DNA of 64,000 nucleotides from G965215055 sp965215055 (lineage in GTDB: Bacteria > Pseudomonadota > Gammaproteobacteria > UBA4575). Position numbers and translations under genes: made by a program. Below are positions 18,383-28,099 of the stretch, in pieces. Below the pieces are notes generated by a model. The model did not search any database and was not told where the DNA came from. It saw nothing but the letters and a program-made list of their open reading frames with translations. Position 1 is the first letter of the stretch, and each line of letters starts with the position of its first letter. The DNA is taken from assembly GCA_965215055.1 (NCBI GenBank), contig OZ244046.1, positions 1,178,001 to 1,242,000 of the forward strand, written 5' to 3'.

Positions 18383-19960
18383 TTAATGGCGAAAATGCCG
18401 CATGCCCGTGAAAACCATCGGTATGCCCATTTCATCTACTGCTGCAATAATTTCGCTATCATTTTTTGAACCACCAGGTTGGATGACAGCGGTAATACCG
18501 TGTTCATGTGCCGCATCAATCGCATCGCGAAACGGGAAGAAGGCGTCAGAAGCCATTACTGCTCCAGTGAGTTCCAGGTTCACGTCCTGTGCTTTCATAA
18601 TGGCAATTTTTGCAGAGTATACGCGGCTCATTTGTCCAGCACCTATACCCACGGTTTGTTGATTGCGTGCGTAGACAATTGCATTCGACTTTACAAATTT
18701 CACCACTTTCCAGGCAAACAGCAAGTCTTCCAGTTCGTCGTCGGAAGGCGCCCGCTTAGAGACAATTTTCAAGTCGTCTTTTCCGGTAACGCTTATGTCC
18801 CGGTCCTGCACAAGCAGTCCGCCCATTACACGCTTGTGGTCAAATGAGCCTGTTGTTTCCTGCATCTTGCCATATTCCAGTACACGAATGTCTTTTTTCA
18901 AAGCTAACACTTTGCGAGCCGCCGCAGAGATGATCGGTGCAATGAGAACTTCGACAAACTGCCTCTCTATAATCACTTTTGCAGTAGTATCGTCCAGTTG
19001 TCGATTAAAGGCGATAATGCCACCAAATGCCGAGGTGGGGTCAGTCTGCCAAGCGCATTCATAAGCTTGCAAAATGGTCTCGCTCGTGGCAACACCACAG
19101 GGATTGGCATGTTTGACGATCACACATGAAGGTGAGGAAAATTGCCTTACACATTCCAAGGCTGTGTCGGCGTCCACAATGTTGTTATAAGATAGCTGCC
19201 TGCCCTGAATGACTTCAGCTGTTGCAGCACCAGATTCAGGTGTGCCTTTCTCTATATATAAAGCACCGCGCTGATGTGGATTTTCTCCGTAGCGCAGCAC
19301 TTGCTCGCGCTGAAGACAAAGGGTAAGCGCGTGAGGGAAGTCATCAGAGTTATCTTCCGATAACTGTTTCCTCAAATAGGCGGCAATCATGCCTTCATAT
19401 CGGGCAGTGTGCTCAAATGCCTTTGCCGCCAATTCAAATCTCAACGCCTGGTCCAGCCAGCCGTCACCTTTCTTCAGTTGCACGAGAATTTCGCTGTAAT
19501 CGGCCGGGTCTACGATTGCAGCAACGTGGGCGTGGTTTTTTGCCGCTGCCCGCAGCAGTGCGACACCCCCAATATCGATATTTTCAATGGCATCCTGCAA
19601 CAAACAGTCAGGGTTGGCAACGGTTGCAGCAAATGGATAAAGATTGATGATGACCAAGTCAATAGCCGCAATGTCATGGCGTTGCATAACTTCTTCATCC
19701 TGTCCACGCCGGGCAAGAATGCCTCCATGAATTTTCGGGTGCAGTGTTTTGACGCGACCGTCCATGATTTCTGGAAAGCCGGTATAGTCGGAGACTCGCG
19801 TAACGCTTATGCCACGATCATCAAGAAGTGCCGCGGTGCCACCCGTAGATAACAGTTCTATATCCAGGCTACGCAGTTGGTGAGCAAATTCTACAATGCC
19901 CGTTTTATCGGCAACGCTGATTAGCGCCCGACGATTAATTTGCCGCTTAAGGCTGAACAA
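18383..19960 (-). CDS. purH: Bifunctional AICAR formyltransferase/IMP cyclohydrolase
   Basis: Last two steps of de novo purine synthesis. The 525-residue protein has the N-terminal MGS-like cyclohydrolase domain (ALISVADKTGIVEFA, STGGTAALLDD, GRVKTLHPKIHGG) and the C-terminal transformylase (YGENPHQRGALY, KHANPCGVA, SDAFFPFRDAID, QPGGSKND). It is intact and full length. It lies 21 bases downstream of fis and 50 bases upstream of purD. Confidence 0.97.
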   Translation of the reverse strand: MFSLKRQINRRALISVADKTGIVEFAHQLRSLDIELLSTGGTAALLDDRGISVTRVSDYTGFPEIMDGRVKTLHPKIHGGILARRGQDEEVMQRHDIAAIDLVIINLYPFAATVANPDCLLQDAIENIDIGGVALLRAAAKNHAHVAAIVDPADYSEILVQLKKGDGWLDQALRFELAAKAFEHTARYEGMIAAYLRKQLSEDNSDDFPHALTLCLQREQVLRYGENPHQRGALYIEKGTPESGAATAEVIQGRQLSYNNIVDADTALECVRQFSSPSCVIVKHANPCGVATSETILQAYECAWQTDPTSAFGGIIAFNRQLDDTTAKVIIERQFVEVLIAPIISAAARKVLALKKDIRVLEYGKMQETTGSFDHKRVMGGLLVQDRDISVTGKDDLKIVSKRAPSDDELEDLLFAWKVVKFVKSNAIVYARNQQTVGIGAGQMSRVYSAKIAIMKAQDVNLELTGAVMASDAFFPFRDAIDAAHEHGITAVIQPGGSKNDSEIIAAVDEMGIPMVFTGMRHFRH

Positions 19961-19981
19961 TGAAGTAATCTAAAAAGATAA

Positions 19982-20263
19982 TCAATTCAACCCGTACATT
20001 TTCAGCTTTTTGCGCAGAGTGCCGCGATTAAGACCCAAGTATTTTGCTGCTTTCGTCTGGTTGCCGTTACAATATTGTATGATCGATTCCAACAACGGAT
20101 TTTCAACTTCTTCTATAAACATCTTGTAAAGGTCTTTAGGTTCATGCCCGCCCAGTTGGCTTAAGTACAAACGTAAGGAATGTGTGACTGTGTCACGTAA
20201 AGATTGTTTGTGATGCTCACGATGCAGGTTGGTTACTCGAGCAGTGGAAAACGGGACACTCAT
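19982..20263 (-). CDS. fis: Fis-family nucleoid-associated DNA-binding protein
   Basis: A 93-residue protein. The C-terminal half carries the Fis helix-turn-helix: NPLLESIIQYCNGNQTKAAK followed by YLGLNRGTLRKKLKMYGLN. Fis bends DNA and tunes rRNA promoters, replication origin and nucleoid structure. GGAG lies eight bases before the ATG. In many gamma- and betaproteobacteria fis follows dusB; here dusB is absent and a 393-base gap precedes it. First gene of fis-purH-purD. Confidence 0.92.
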   Translation of the reverse strand: MSVPFSTARVTNLHREHHKQSLRDTVTHSLRLYLSQLGGHEPKDLYKMFIEEVENPLLESIIQYCNGNQTKAAKYLGLNRGTLRKKLKMYGLN

Positions 20264-20656
20264 GCGGCTAACTCCATGTTGTAAGCCGGGAGGTACTTAA
20301 AGAATCACACCACAAAAAATGTTCCTTCTGTTTGCAGTGACTCATCTCTGAGTACGCACAGCTTAACGTTCTTATAAATTTTTAGTTGTCAAGTTTCAAG
20401 CAGCATGGATACCCGTTCCATTTCCATAATGCAAACACAGTCGCACCGCGTTTTCGATTTCTTCCGACAAGGGCATGACAGCGTCTTGTTATTAGTTTTT
20501 TATTGGGTAATCTGCTTGGTCAAAGAACCAAGATCATTCACGCTGATGTACCCGCTATAGTCGCACTTGCTCGAATAAAAGCCAAGAGTTTTTTGCAGTT
20601 CGAAGAAATTTCATATTCGGGCTATTAAAGGTACAGCCCACTCGTTGCAGACGGAG
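20264..20656. other. Long gap upstream of fis, no convincing gene
   Basis: This 393-base stretch separates pyrE (upstream, same strand) from fis. It is where dusB is often found in relatives, but I could not recognise dusB remains. A 26-codon minus-strand frame (20396-20476, beginning MPLSEEIENAVRL) exists without a strong ribosome site. The stretch probably holds the fis promoter. Confidence 0.5.
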
Positions 20657-21301
20657 CTAGCCCACACCAAATTCGTCCAGGTAGCTTTGTAACGCAGGCA
20701 GATATTTACCATATAGTTGCCTGGATTCTGCATATTGCACAAGCTCGGTAACGGTAGCGATAGCGATGACTTGTATTGCAAGCCGATTTTGCAGTGTCTC
20801 AACGGCAGATTGTTTCCCGGTTTTCTCACGTTCACGTCGATCAAAGGCGATGACGGCACCCACTGTTTGCCCACCTGCGCCATGAATAGCTTCAACGGCT
20901 TCGTTGACAGCTGTGCCGACGGTAATGACATCATCAACGATTAGTACCTTGCCGGCTACCGGCGCGCCCACTGTCTGCCCACCGTCACCGTATCGTTTGG
21001 CTTCCTTGCGATTAAAGGCATAGGGCACGTTACGGCCATGTTCTCGAGCAAGGCTCATAGCAGTGGCAGCAACCAGAGGAATGCCCTTATATGCAGGACC
21101 AAACATCATGTCGAATTCTATATCCGCATCGATGATCGCCTGTGCATAAAATGTGCTCAGTGTTGTGAGCGCATGACCATCATTAAATAGTCCCGTATTA
21201 AAAAAATAAGGGCTCACGCGGCCTGATTTAAGCGTAAACTCGCCAAATTGCAACACACCTTGCTGAATGGCGAATTGAATGAACTTCAAGCTGTTTTTCA
21301 T
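20657..21301 (-). CDS. pyrE: Orotate phosphoribosyltransferase
   Basis: Joins orotate to PRPP to give OMP in pyrimidine synthesis. I chose the ATG at 21301, giving 214 residues beginning MKNSLKFIQFAIQQGVLQFG, matching E. coli PyrE length; an upstream in-frame start would add 16 residues. The PRPP-binding motif VLIVDDVITVGTAVNEA, GPAYKGIPL and AYNRKEAKRYGDGG-like (AFNRKEAKRYGDGG) loop are all present. It is divergent from an exonuclease III gene, a pairing seen in many Proteobacteria. Confidence 0.96.
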   Translation of the reverse strand: MKNSLKFIQFAIQQGVLQFGEFTLKSGRVSPYFFNTGLFNDGHALTTLSTFYAQAIIDADIEFDMMFGPAYKGIPLVAATAMSLAREHGRNVPYAFNRKEAKRYGDGGQTVGAPVAGKVLIVDDVITVGTAVNEAVEAIHGAGGQTVGAVIAFDRREREKTGKQSAVETLQNRLAIQVIAIATVTELVQYAESRQLYGKYLPALQSYLDEFGVG

Positions 21302-21372
21302 ATAGTATCTCGCGGGTATCGCGTCTTCTGATATATCTCGTATCAACAAGATGTCCGTTACTAGGAGGCCTA

Positions 21373-22161
21373 TTGTATTACACCGTGCGTATCATTACCC
21401 TCAATGCAAACGGTATCCGTGCAGCGGCACGGAAGGGGTTTTTTGCATGGCTGAAAAAACAAAATGCCGACATGGTGTGCGTACAAGAAACCAAAGCGCA
21501 AGTACATCAATTGCAGCGCGACGCGATTTTCTTCCCGGCAGCCTACCATTGCTATTATGTTGACGCTCTAAAAAAGGGGTACAGTGGCGTCGCCGTCTAT
21601 AGCAGGCACAAACCGCACAAGGTCATTCACGGCTACGGGGAGGATGAGTTCGATAAAGAGGGCCGTTATCTTGAGTTGCAGTTTGATGACTTTGCCCTAG
21701 TCTCTTTATACGCCCCTTCAGGCACATCTAGTGAACAACGCCAGCAGGCCAAGTTCCGCTTCATGGACAGCTTTATGCGGCATTTGAAAAATATAAAACG
21801 CCGGCGCAGAGAATACGTCATTTGTGGAGACTGGAATATCGCACACAAGAAAATCGATCTAAAAAACTGGCGTAGTAACCAAAAAAACTCTGGCTTCCTG
21901 CCTGAAGAGCGCGCTTGGCTGGATATTTTGTTCAAAGATGTAGGCTATCTTGACGTCTTTCGTGAAATTGACCAAAGGGAGGAGCAGTATACTTGGTGGT
22001 CAAATCGAGGCCAGGCTTGGGCTAAAAATGTTGGGTGGCGTATCGACTATCAAGTTGCCACACCTGGGTTGAAAGGAAAGCCGCAACGCGCCAGCATTTA
22101 TAAAAAGGAACGTTTTTCAGACCATGCACCGCTCACCATTGACTATGATTTGACGATTTGA
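21373..22161 (+). CDS. Exonuclease III / class II AP endonuclease (paralogue 1)
   Basis: A 262-residue endonuclease/exonuclease/phosphatase-fold protein acting on abasic sites in DNA. It has LNANGIRAA, the metal-binding glutamate in VCVQETKAQ, GDWNIAHKKIDLKNW and the catalytic SDHAPLTIDY. Start: TTG at 21373, because a full AGGAGG lies four bases before it; the GTG at 21385 is too far away. A second paralogue lies at 24532-25296. It overlaps the AmpG-like gene by four bases. Confidence 0.9.
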   Translation: MYYTVRIITLNANGIRAAARKGFFAWLKKQNADMVCVQETKAQVHQLQRDAIFFPAAYHCYYVDALKKGYSGVAVYSRHKPHKVIHGYGEDEFDKEGRYLELQFDDFALVSLYAPSGTSSEQRQQAKFRFMDSFMRHLKNIKRRRREYVICGDWNIAHKKIDLKNWRSNQKNSGFLPEERAWLDILFKDVGYLDVFREIDQREEQYTWWSNRGQAWAKNVGWRIDYQVATPGLKGKPQRASIYKKERFSDHAPLTIDYDLTI

Positions 22162-23549
22162 ACCCACACACAGAAAAAACCTCCTGGTCACAAGCGCTAC
22201 ACGTCTACCTGAAGCCACGCGTAATCGCCATGTTGTTTCTCGGCTTTTCGGCAGGCTTGCCTTTGCTGTTGGTATTCGGAACCCTGTCTTTCTGGCTACG
22301 AAAAGAAGGAATAGATCGAGCCATGATCGGTTATATTTCCTGGGTTGCCATTCTTTATGGACTTAAATTTGTGTGGGCACCCCTGGTAGATCGCCTGCCA
22401 CTGCCCATATTGACGAAAACTCTGGGACACCGACGTAGCTGGATGTTGTTAGCACAAATTGGTGTCATCTGTGGCCTGTGGATGATGGCAACTAGCGATC
22501 CTGTAACCGAGCTGACAAGGTTGACGCTGTTCGCTTTGTTGGTTGCTTTTTCTTCCGCCACTCAGGATATCAGTATTGACGCTTGGCGAATCGAGGCGGC
22601 ACCAGATGCTCAGCAAGGAGCTATGGCGGGGATGTATCAGTTGGGTTATCGCCTTGGTTTAATCCTGTCCGGTGGAGGTGCATTCTTGATTGCCGGTAGC
22701 TTTTCATGGAGCACAGCGTATTTCATGATGGGATTGGCGATGTCCGTCGGCATCATTACAACTTTGCTGGTTATCGAACCTGAACGGCAGACCGCACAAC
22801 AAACATGGTTGCAGGAAGATCGTGTGACCAAGTTTCTTCGGAACTCTTCCCATATACCCAAGAATATTCGTTATCTCGTCGCCTGGATGATCGGTGCGGT
22901 GGTATGTCCATTCACCGATTTTTTTGCGCGTAAGGGTATTACAGCCGCACTGGTGATTTTGATTTTTATCGGCTTATTTCGGATTAGCGATATTACTATG
23001 GGTGTGATGGCAGGGCCATTTTATGCAGATATGGGATACACTGAAACTCAAGTTGGCCTTGTCTCCAAAACTTTCGGTGTGTTCGTCACTATATTCGGTG
23101 CGCTTTTAGGTGGCATCCTTATCATGCGCTATGGCTTCATGCGCATGCTGGTCGTTGCAGCAGCCTTGGTTACGCTCACTAACCTGGTTTTTGCATGGCT
23201 CGCAACGCAAGAGCCGGAAACCTCGTTGCTAGCACTTGTAATTGCCGCGGATAACTTGAGCGCCGGTATCGCTGGTTCTACGTTTATCGCTTATCTGTCC
23301 AGTCTTACCAGCCGCGCTTATACGGCTACGCAATATGCCCTGTTCAGTTCGTTGATGTTATTACCTGCCAAGTTTATTGGCGGGTTTTCCGGGCAAATTG
23401 TGGATGGCTACGGTTATGTAAGTTTCTTTATCTACGCTAGCCTGCTTGGTGTGCCGGCCTTACTTCTCGCAATCTACATGCAGACAAGGTATACGAGCAC
23501 TACCAGACCAAACGAAACTGAAGATACTTATATGTCCTCTGTTAAATAG
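22158..23549 (+). CDS. ampG: AmpG-like muropeptide permease, MFS
   Basis: A 463-residue major facilitator protein with about 12 hydrophobic helices. The N-terminus (LFLGFSAGLPLLLVFGTLSF) and VWAPLVDRLPLP loop match AmpG, which imports anhydromuropeptides for cell-wall recycling; SATQDISIDAWRIE is another family signature. The TTG start overlaps the preceding stop codon (TTGA), so translation is probably coupled. It could be a related transporter of another solute; the AmpG family is the best match. Confidence 0.85.
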   Translation: MNPHTEKTSWSQALHVYLKPRVIAMLFLGFSAGLPLLLVFGTLSFWLRKEGIDRAMIGYISWVAILYGLKFVWAPLVDRLPLPILTKTLGHRRSWMLLAQIGVICGLWMMATSDPVTELTRLTLFALLVAFSSATQDISIDAWRIEAAPDAQQGAMAGMYQLGYRLGLILSGGGAFLIAGSFSWSTAYFMMGLAMSVGIITTLLVIEPERQTAQQTWLQEDRVTKFLRNSSHIPKNIRYLVAWMIGAVVCPFTDFFARKGITAALVILIFIGLFRISDITMGVMAGPFYADMGYTETQVGLVSKTFGVFVTIFGALLGGILIMRYGFMRMLVVAAALVTLTNLVFAWLATQEPETSLLALVIAADNLSAGIAGSTFIAYLSSLTSRAYTATQYALFSSLMLLPAKFIGGFSGQIVDGYGYVSFFIYASLLGVPALLLAIYMQTRYTSTTRPNETEDTYMSSVK

Positions 23550-23623
23550 TATCAAGGGATAGATTTCCAATAACATTCCATTTTCTTTTGATCCAGCTTG
23601 CGAGATAACGCAGTTTGTTTGGT

Positions 23624-24262
23624 TCAGGGCTGGCTGCGCTTGCTTTTCACCCATTTTATGATGGGTTGCCACTGTTCACGGTCCACAGCGGTGGCAGAAG
23701 GCGCCATCTCAAAAATTCCCAAGCCTCGTTGTGCCGCCCGGATATAATGCTGGCTATCCCGTAACATGGTTAAAAATGGTATACGCTGTTTGCTCAGAAA
23801 ATCGTCCAGCTCCCAATAAATGTTAGTGAAGTCACGCGAACGATTAGCTACTAGAGCAAGTTTGACCCTTTTATTTTGCGCCGGTGCAGATTTTTTAATT
23901 TCAATAATAAAATCACTTGCCGCGCGCATATCTAATGGTGAAGGTAATACGGGAATTAGAACGGTTTGCGCCCTTCTCATCATTTTGCTTAATGCGCCGC
24001 CTCGCAATCCTGCCGGGGGATCGATAATCACATAATCGGTGTTGCGGCCAGGTTGCTTGCCCGTTGCGGCATAAGCGGCAATACCTCGAATCGGAGGACG
24101 CGCCGGAGAGCGCGCATTCAGCCATGCCATACTGCTGCCTTGTGGGTCGCGGTCTATCAAAACGACTTTGTTGCCTTGAGTTGCAAAGTATGATGCTAAA
24201 TTGGTGGCAATCGTAGTTTTACCTGAACCGCCTTTGGAATTTAGTATTATAATGCTGCGCAT
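23624..24262 (-). CDS. Orphan ParA-family ATPase
   Basis: A 212-residue deviant Walker-A ATPase: ILNSKGGSGKTTIATNLA, then VVLIDRDPQGSSMAW and VIIDPPAGL. I chose the ATG at 24262 because AGGAGG sits six bases upstream; a start at 24292 would lie before this ribosome site. Unlike the parA at 37392 it has no parB partner beside it. Small ParA proteins of this kind position diverse cargos such as chemoreceptors, pili or plasmids. The cargo here is unknown. It converges with ampG. Confidence 0.85.
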   Translation of the reverse strand: MRSIIILNSKGGSGKTTIATNLASYFATQGNKVVLIDRDPQGSSMAWLNARSPARPPIRGIAAYAATGKQPGRNTDYVIIDPPAGLRGGALSKMMRRAQTVLIPVLPSPLDMRAASDFIIEIKKSAPAQNKRVKLALVANRSRDFTNIYWELDDFLSKQRIPFLTMLRDSQHYIRAAQRGLGIFEMAPSATAVDREQWQPIIKWVKSKRSQP

Positions 24263-24531
24263 TTCATTCCTCCTCATTACTTGTTTAGCCAAGTTCCCCT
24301 GACTTTAAGGCAACGCCGAACTTGAGTGTTTTTCAGATAGCTGAAGTGACATGATCCAAGGCGGCTTCACTATTTTAGACTAAGTGTTTGCTTTGCGGGT
24401 ATGGTTATTACTTATCATTTATCTCTCTGCAGAAGCAGTTGATTCAACTTCAGTTATTTTGATTAAAGAAACAACTATCTTGCATAATCAAGGATTTTAA
24501 CAACTTTTAGAGACAAATTCGCATATTTTAG

Positions 24532-25296
24532 CTACAAGAACTCTGCGATGACCGGCGTATGATCGGAGGGTCGCTTATTTTTGCGTGGTACTTTATCAAT
24601 GCCGCTGAAACTACATCTCGCCTGCAGCGGTCTACTCGCCAAAATTAGGTCAATTCGCAATCCCATATTGCGTCGAAAGGCGGCCGCACGATAATCCCAC
24701 CAACTAAAACTGTTTTCTTTCTGCTCAAATAACCGAAACGTATCAACGAAGCCCAAATTTAATATAGCTTTCAAGGCTTTACGCTCTTTGCTGCTACATA
24801 AAATTTTTTCCTCCCAGGCTATCGGATCATGCACATCTTGATCCTCAGGAGCAATGTTAAAATCTCCCAGCACGATGTATTTCGGGTATTTTTCAAGGTC
24901 TTTTTTAATGAAAGCGGTTACTTTCTTGAGCCAGTCCAGCTTGTATGTATATTTTTCGGACCCTACTTCCGAACCGTTCACGACATATAGGTTTAATATC
25001 CGCACGTCGGATACAGTAACCGCAAGAATTCGCCGCTGCGAGTCATCCAACCCCTCAATATTAACAAGTGTATCGCCGGCTGTTCGCTTTGATAGAGTCG
25101 CAACCCCGTTATAGGTGTTTTGCCCGCTGTACTCGCCATGATAGCCTCTCTGAGCAATTTCGGCTATCGGAAATTTTTCATCAACTACCTTGGTTTCTTG
25201 CAGCGCAAGCACATCTACGGGATTGGCATCAAGCCATTCCAAAACTTGCGGAAGGCGAACACGTAATGAATTTACATTCCATGAAGCTATTTTCAT
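24532..25296 (-). CDS. xthA: Exodeoxyribonuclease III (paralogue 2)
   Basis: A 254-residue AP endonuclease/3'-exonuclease with MKIASWNVNSLRVRLPQVL, the metal ligand in LALQETKV, the conserved YNGVATLSKR, GDFNIAPEDQDVHDP and catalytic SDHTPVIAEF. All catalytic positions are conserved. It lies 199 bases after gyrB on the same strand. Two paralogues so close together resembles the NApe/NExo pair of Neisseria, where one is mainly an AP endonuclease and the other mainly a 3'-phosphodiesterase. The split of work here is not known. Confidence 0.93.
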   Translation of the reverse strand: MKIASWNVNSLRVRLPQVLEWLDANPVDVLALQETKVVDEKFPIAEIAQRGYHGEYSGQNTYNGVATLSKRTAGDTLVNIEGLDDSQRRILAVTVSDVRILNLYVVNGSEVGSEKYTYKLDWLKKVTAFIKKDLEKYPKYIVLGDFNIAPEDQDVHDPIAWEEKILCSSKERKALKAILNLGFVDTFRLFEQKENSFSWWDYRAAAFRRNMGLRIDLILASRPLQARCSFSGIDKVPRKNKRPSDHTPVIAEFL

Positions 25297-25495
25297 GTCT
25301 TGGCCGGCCTAAACAGCGTTTAAGGACGTTCTTTTAGTATGAATGTATCGTCAACGGCTATCAAACCCGATTAAATACATTTGAGATTCAGGAAGTATCC
25401 GGAAATTCAGATATCAAGCTTTATAGCCAGAGATCGAACACTTTGCTCTGGGACGGAAAGCATTATGTACGGTATACTGGAATATAATAATTGTA

Positions 25496-27904
25496 TTAAA
25501 TATCTATGTTGGTCGCCGTCAGCGCGTTCTGTTCAATAAAGTCTCGACGTGGTTCAACCTGGTCACCCATCAGGGTAGCAAACACCTCGTCCGCAGCAAT
25601 GGCATCTTCGATATTTACTTGTATCAAACGGCGTGAGGCGGGGCTCATGGTCGTCTCCCAAAGCTGCTCGGGGTTCATTTCACCTAAACCCTTATAGCGT
25701 TGTATAGTTAAACCGTGCTTGGCTTCTTGCATAAGCCAAGTCATCATTTCCATAAAGTCCCGGGTCACAAGTTTTCGGCCACCGCGCTGTATGAATGCCC
25801 CTTTTTCAAGCAATCCGTCAAGCTGCATAGCAAAATTACGTAGCAATTGAAAGTCAGCAGATATGAAAAATTCTTCAGAAAAAACATCTTCTCTGACCGC
25901 TCCATGCACTTTTTTTACAATTGCAAGCTGTACAGATTCTATTTGCCAATCTTCATGCACAGCATAGCTTGTACCCGTATTTTTTTGCTGGTTAAGTCGC
26001 TTCGCAAGCTGCTTCCACCACTTGCTCAACACCTCTTGATCTGTCTTATCAGCAAGTGAATCAACTTGGGGCGCAGGCGCATATAACATCTCGAGTAATA
26101 TCTCATGTTCGTACACACGACTCAGCCTTTGAATAGCGGACATCGTTACAAAATAGCTCTTGCCCAACTCTTCCAGAACGTTGCCGGATAAGGCAGAAGC
26201 TTTGTTGTTTACGTGCAAGCTGGTCCCTTCCAGTGCTTGGCGTAACAGATATGTATTCAGTTCAGTATCGTCTTTTATATATTGTTCCTGCTTACCCTTC
26301 TTGACTTTGTATAGAGGTGGCTGACCAATGTATATGTGGCCTCGCTCAATAAGTTCCGGCATTTGTCGATAAAAAAATGTCAACAAAAGAGACCGAATAT
26401 GAGAGCCATCCACATCGGCATCGGTCATAATGATAATTCGATGGTAACGAAGCTTGTCAGCATCAAATTCTTCCTTGCCAATACCGCAGCCCAAAGCTGT
26501 AATAATTGTGCCAATTTCAGCAGAGGACAACATTTTATTAAAGCGAGCCCTCTCTACATTCAAAATTTTTCCCTTTAAGGGAAGAATCGCTTGCGTGCGG
26601 CGGTCACGTCCCTGTTTGGCTGAACCACCTGCAGAGTCTCCCTCTACCAGAAATAATTCAGACATAGCCGGGTCTCTCTCTTGACAATCGGCCAACTTAC
26701 CTGGCAATCCAGCAACATCCAGAGCCCCCTTACGGCGTGTCATTTCCCGTGCCTTGCGTGCTGCTGCACGGGCGCGCGTCGCTTCTACTATTTTCCCAAC
26801 GATAGCCTTTGCTTCAGCGGGATTTTCCAGTAAAAAATCCTGCATATACTCTGACAAAATTGATTCCACCACTCCTTTCACCTCAGAAGAGACTAGCTTG
26901 TCTTTAGTTTGAGAAGAGAACTTTGGGTCAGGAAGTTTTACCGACAATACTGCTGTAAGACCTTCGCGTACATCATCTCCCGTTACAGTAATCTTATGTT
27001 TTTTGGTAATGCCTTGCTTCTCCATATATTGATTCAATGAACGAGTGAGTGCACTGCGTAATCCTGACAGGTGAGAACCACCATCATGCTGTGGGATATT
27101 GTTGGTAAAACAAAAAATATTTTCTTGATAGGAGTCATTCCACTGTAATGCCGCTTCAACGATCATGTTTTCACGCTTTGTATTCACATAGATAACAGTT
27201 GCGTGTATCGATGATCTCTTGGCATTAAGGTGCTCGATAAATGCGCGAATGCCGCCATCGTATTGAAAAGTATCGTTTTTTGCACAACGCTCATCCTTCA
27301 GGCTGATGCGCACGCCTGAATTTAGAAATGATAGTTCACGCAGCCTTTTTGCCAATATGTCATAGTGAAATTCAGTATCGCTGAAAATAGCTGGGCTTGG
27401 AGTGAAGCGAATAGTGGTCCCCGTTTTGCTAGTTTTAGATATCCTTTTAAGCGGATATTGCGGCTCTCCCGACCTGTACTCCTGCCTATATCGATAACCT
27501 GCGCGGTCTACTGTCAGAATCAGTTGTGAAGATAAGGCATTAACTACAGAAACACCTACACCGTGCAAGCCGCCAGATACCTCATAAGAATCATCATCAA
27601 ATTTCCCGCCAGCATGTAGCATTGTCATAATGACCTCTACAGCTGACCGATTCTCCTCTTCATGAACATCTACTGGAATGCCTCGGCCGTTGTCAGTAAT
27701 TGTTATTGAGTCATCTGTATGTATATTGACCCGGATTTCTGAGCAATACCCTGCTAATGCTTCATCAATGGAGTTATCCACAACTTCGAACACCATGTGA
27801 TGCAGCCCTGTACCATCATCAGTGTCTCCAATATACATGCCAGGGCGCTTGCGAACAGCTTCAAGGCCCTTTAAGACTTTGATATTAGCGGAGTTGTAAG
27901 ACAT
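25496..27904 (-). CDS. gyrB: DNA gyrase subunit B
   Basis: ATP-driven subunit that introduces negative supercoils with GyrA. The 802-residue protein has the GHKL ATPase domain (VVDNSIDEALAG, ITDNGRGIPV, GGLHGVGVSVVNALS), the TOPRIM metal-binding region (LFLVEGDSAGGSAKQGRDR, DADVDGSHI) and the C-terminal RYKGLGEMNPEQLWETTM. Length is normal for proteobacterial GyrB. A 195-base gap with a parS site, and no recF, separates it from dnaN. Confidence 0.98.
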   Translation of the reverse strand: MSYNSANIKVLKGLEAVRKRPGMYIGDTDDGTGLHHMVFEVVDNSIDEALAGYCSEIRVNIHTDDSITITDNGRGIPVDVHEEENRSAVEVIMTMLHAGGKFDDDSYEVSGGLHGVGVSVVNALSSQLILTVDRAGYRYRQEYRSGEPQYPLKRISKTSKTGTTIRFTPSPAIFSDTEFHYDILAKRLRELSFLNSGVRISLKDERCAKNDTFQYDGGIRAFIEHLNAKRSSIHATVIYVNTKRENMIVEAALQWNDSYQENIFCFTNNIPQHDGGSHLSGLRSALTRSLNQYMEKQGITKKHKITVTGDDVREGLTAVLSVKLPDPKFSSQTKDKLVSSEVKGVVESILSEYMQDFLLENPAEAKAIVGKIVEATRARAAARKAREMTRRKGALDVAGLPGKLADCQERDPAMSELFLVEGDSAGGSAKQGRDRRTQAILPLKGKILNVERARFNKMLSSAEIGTIITALGCGIGKEEFDADKLRYHRIIIMTDADVDGSHIRSLLLTFFYRQMPELIERGHIYIGQPPLYKVKKGKQEQYIKDDTELNTYLLRQALEGTSLHVNNKASALSGNVLEELGKSYFVTMSAIQRLSRVYEHEILLEMLYAPAPQVDSLADKTDQEVLSKWWKQLAKRLNQQKNTGTSYAVHEDWQIESVQLAIVKKVHGAVREDVFSEEFFISADFQLLRNFAMQLDGLLEKGAFIQRGGRKLVTRDFMEMMTWLMQEAKHGLTIQRYKGLGEMNPEQLWETTMSPASRRLIQVNIEDAIAADEVFATLMGDQVEPRRDFIEQNALTATNIDI

Positions 27905-27957
27905 GAAGACTAAGAGGAGTAGCGGGCTATAATTGTATTTCCGCTTGAGTTTTTACC

Positions 27958-27973
27958 TGTTTCACGTGAAACG
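27958..27973. promoter_or_regulatory. parS partition site
   Basis: TGTTTCACGTGAAACG matches the chromosomal parS consensus TGTTNCACGTGAAACA in all but the last base and is palindromic at its core. ParB binds and spreads from such sites near the origin. The window also encodes ParA and ParB (37392-39074), so the site is probably used. It lies in the dnaN-gyrB gap, between gyrB's start and the dnaN stop. Confidence 0.9.
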
Positions 27974-28099
27974 TTTTGCTTAGCTAACTTTCTTCATCAA
28001 GACTAATATGTCGCTATATGCTGGGAAAATGGACACATCTTCTTAAATTTTTCCCTATCTTGTCCCATTCCCTTTGTTTCTAAAAAGAAATGAACCAAG

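Noticed and set aside
20396..20476. 26-codon minus-strand frame upstream of fis, starting MPLSEEIENAVRL
   Set aside because: Too short, with no strong ribosome site or recognised family; kept only as a note in the gap.
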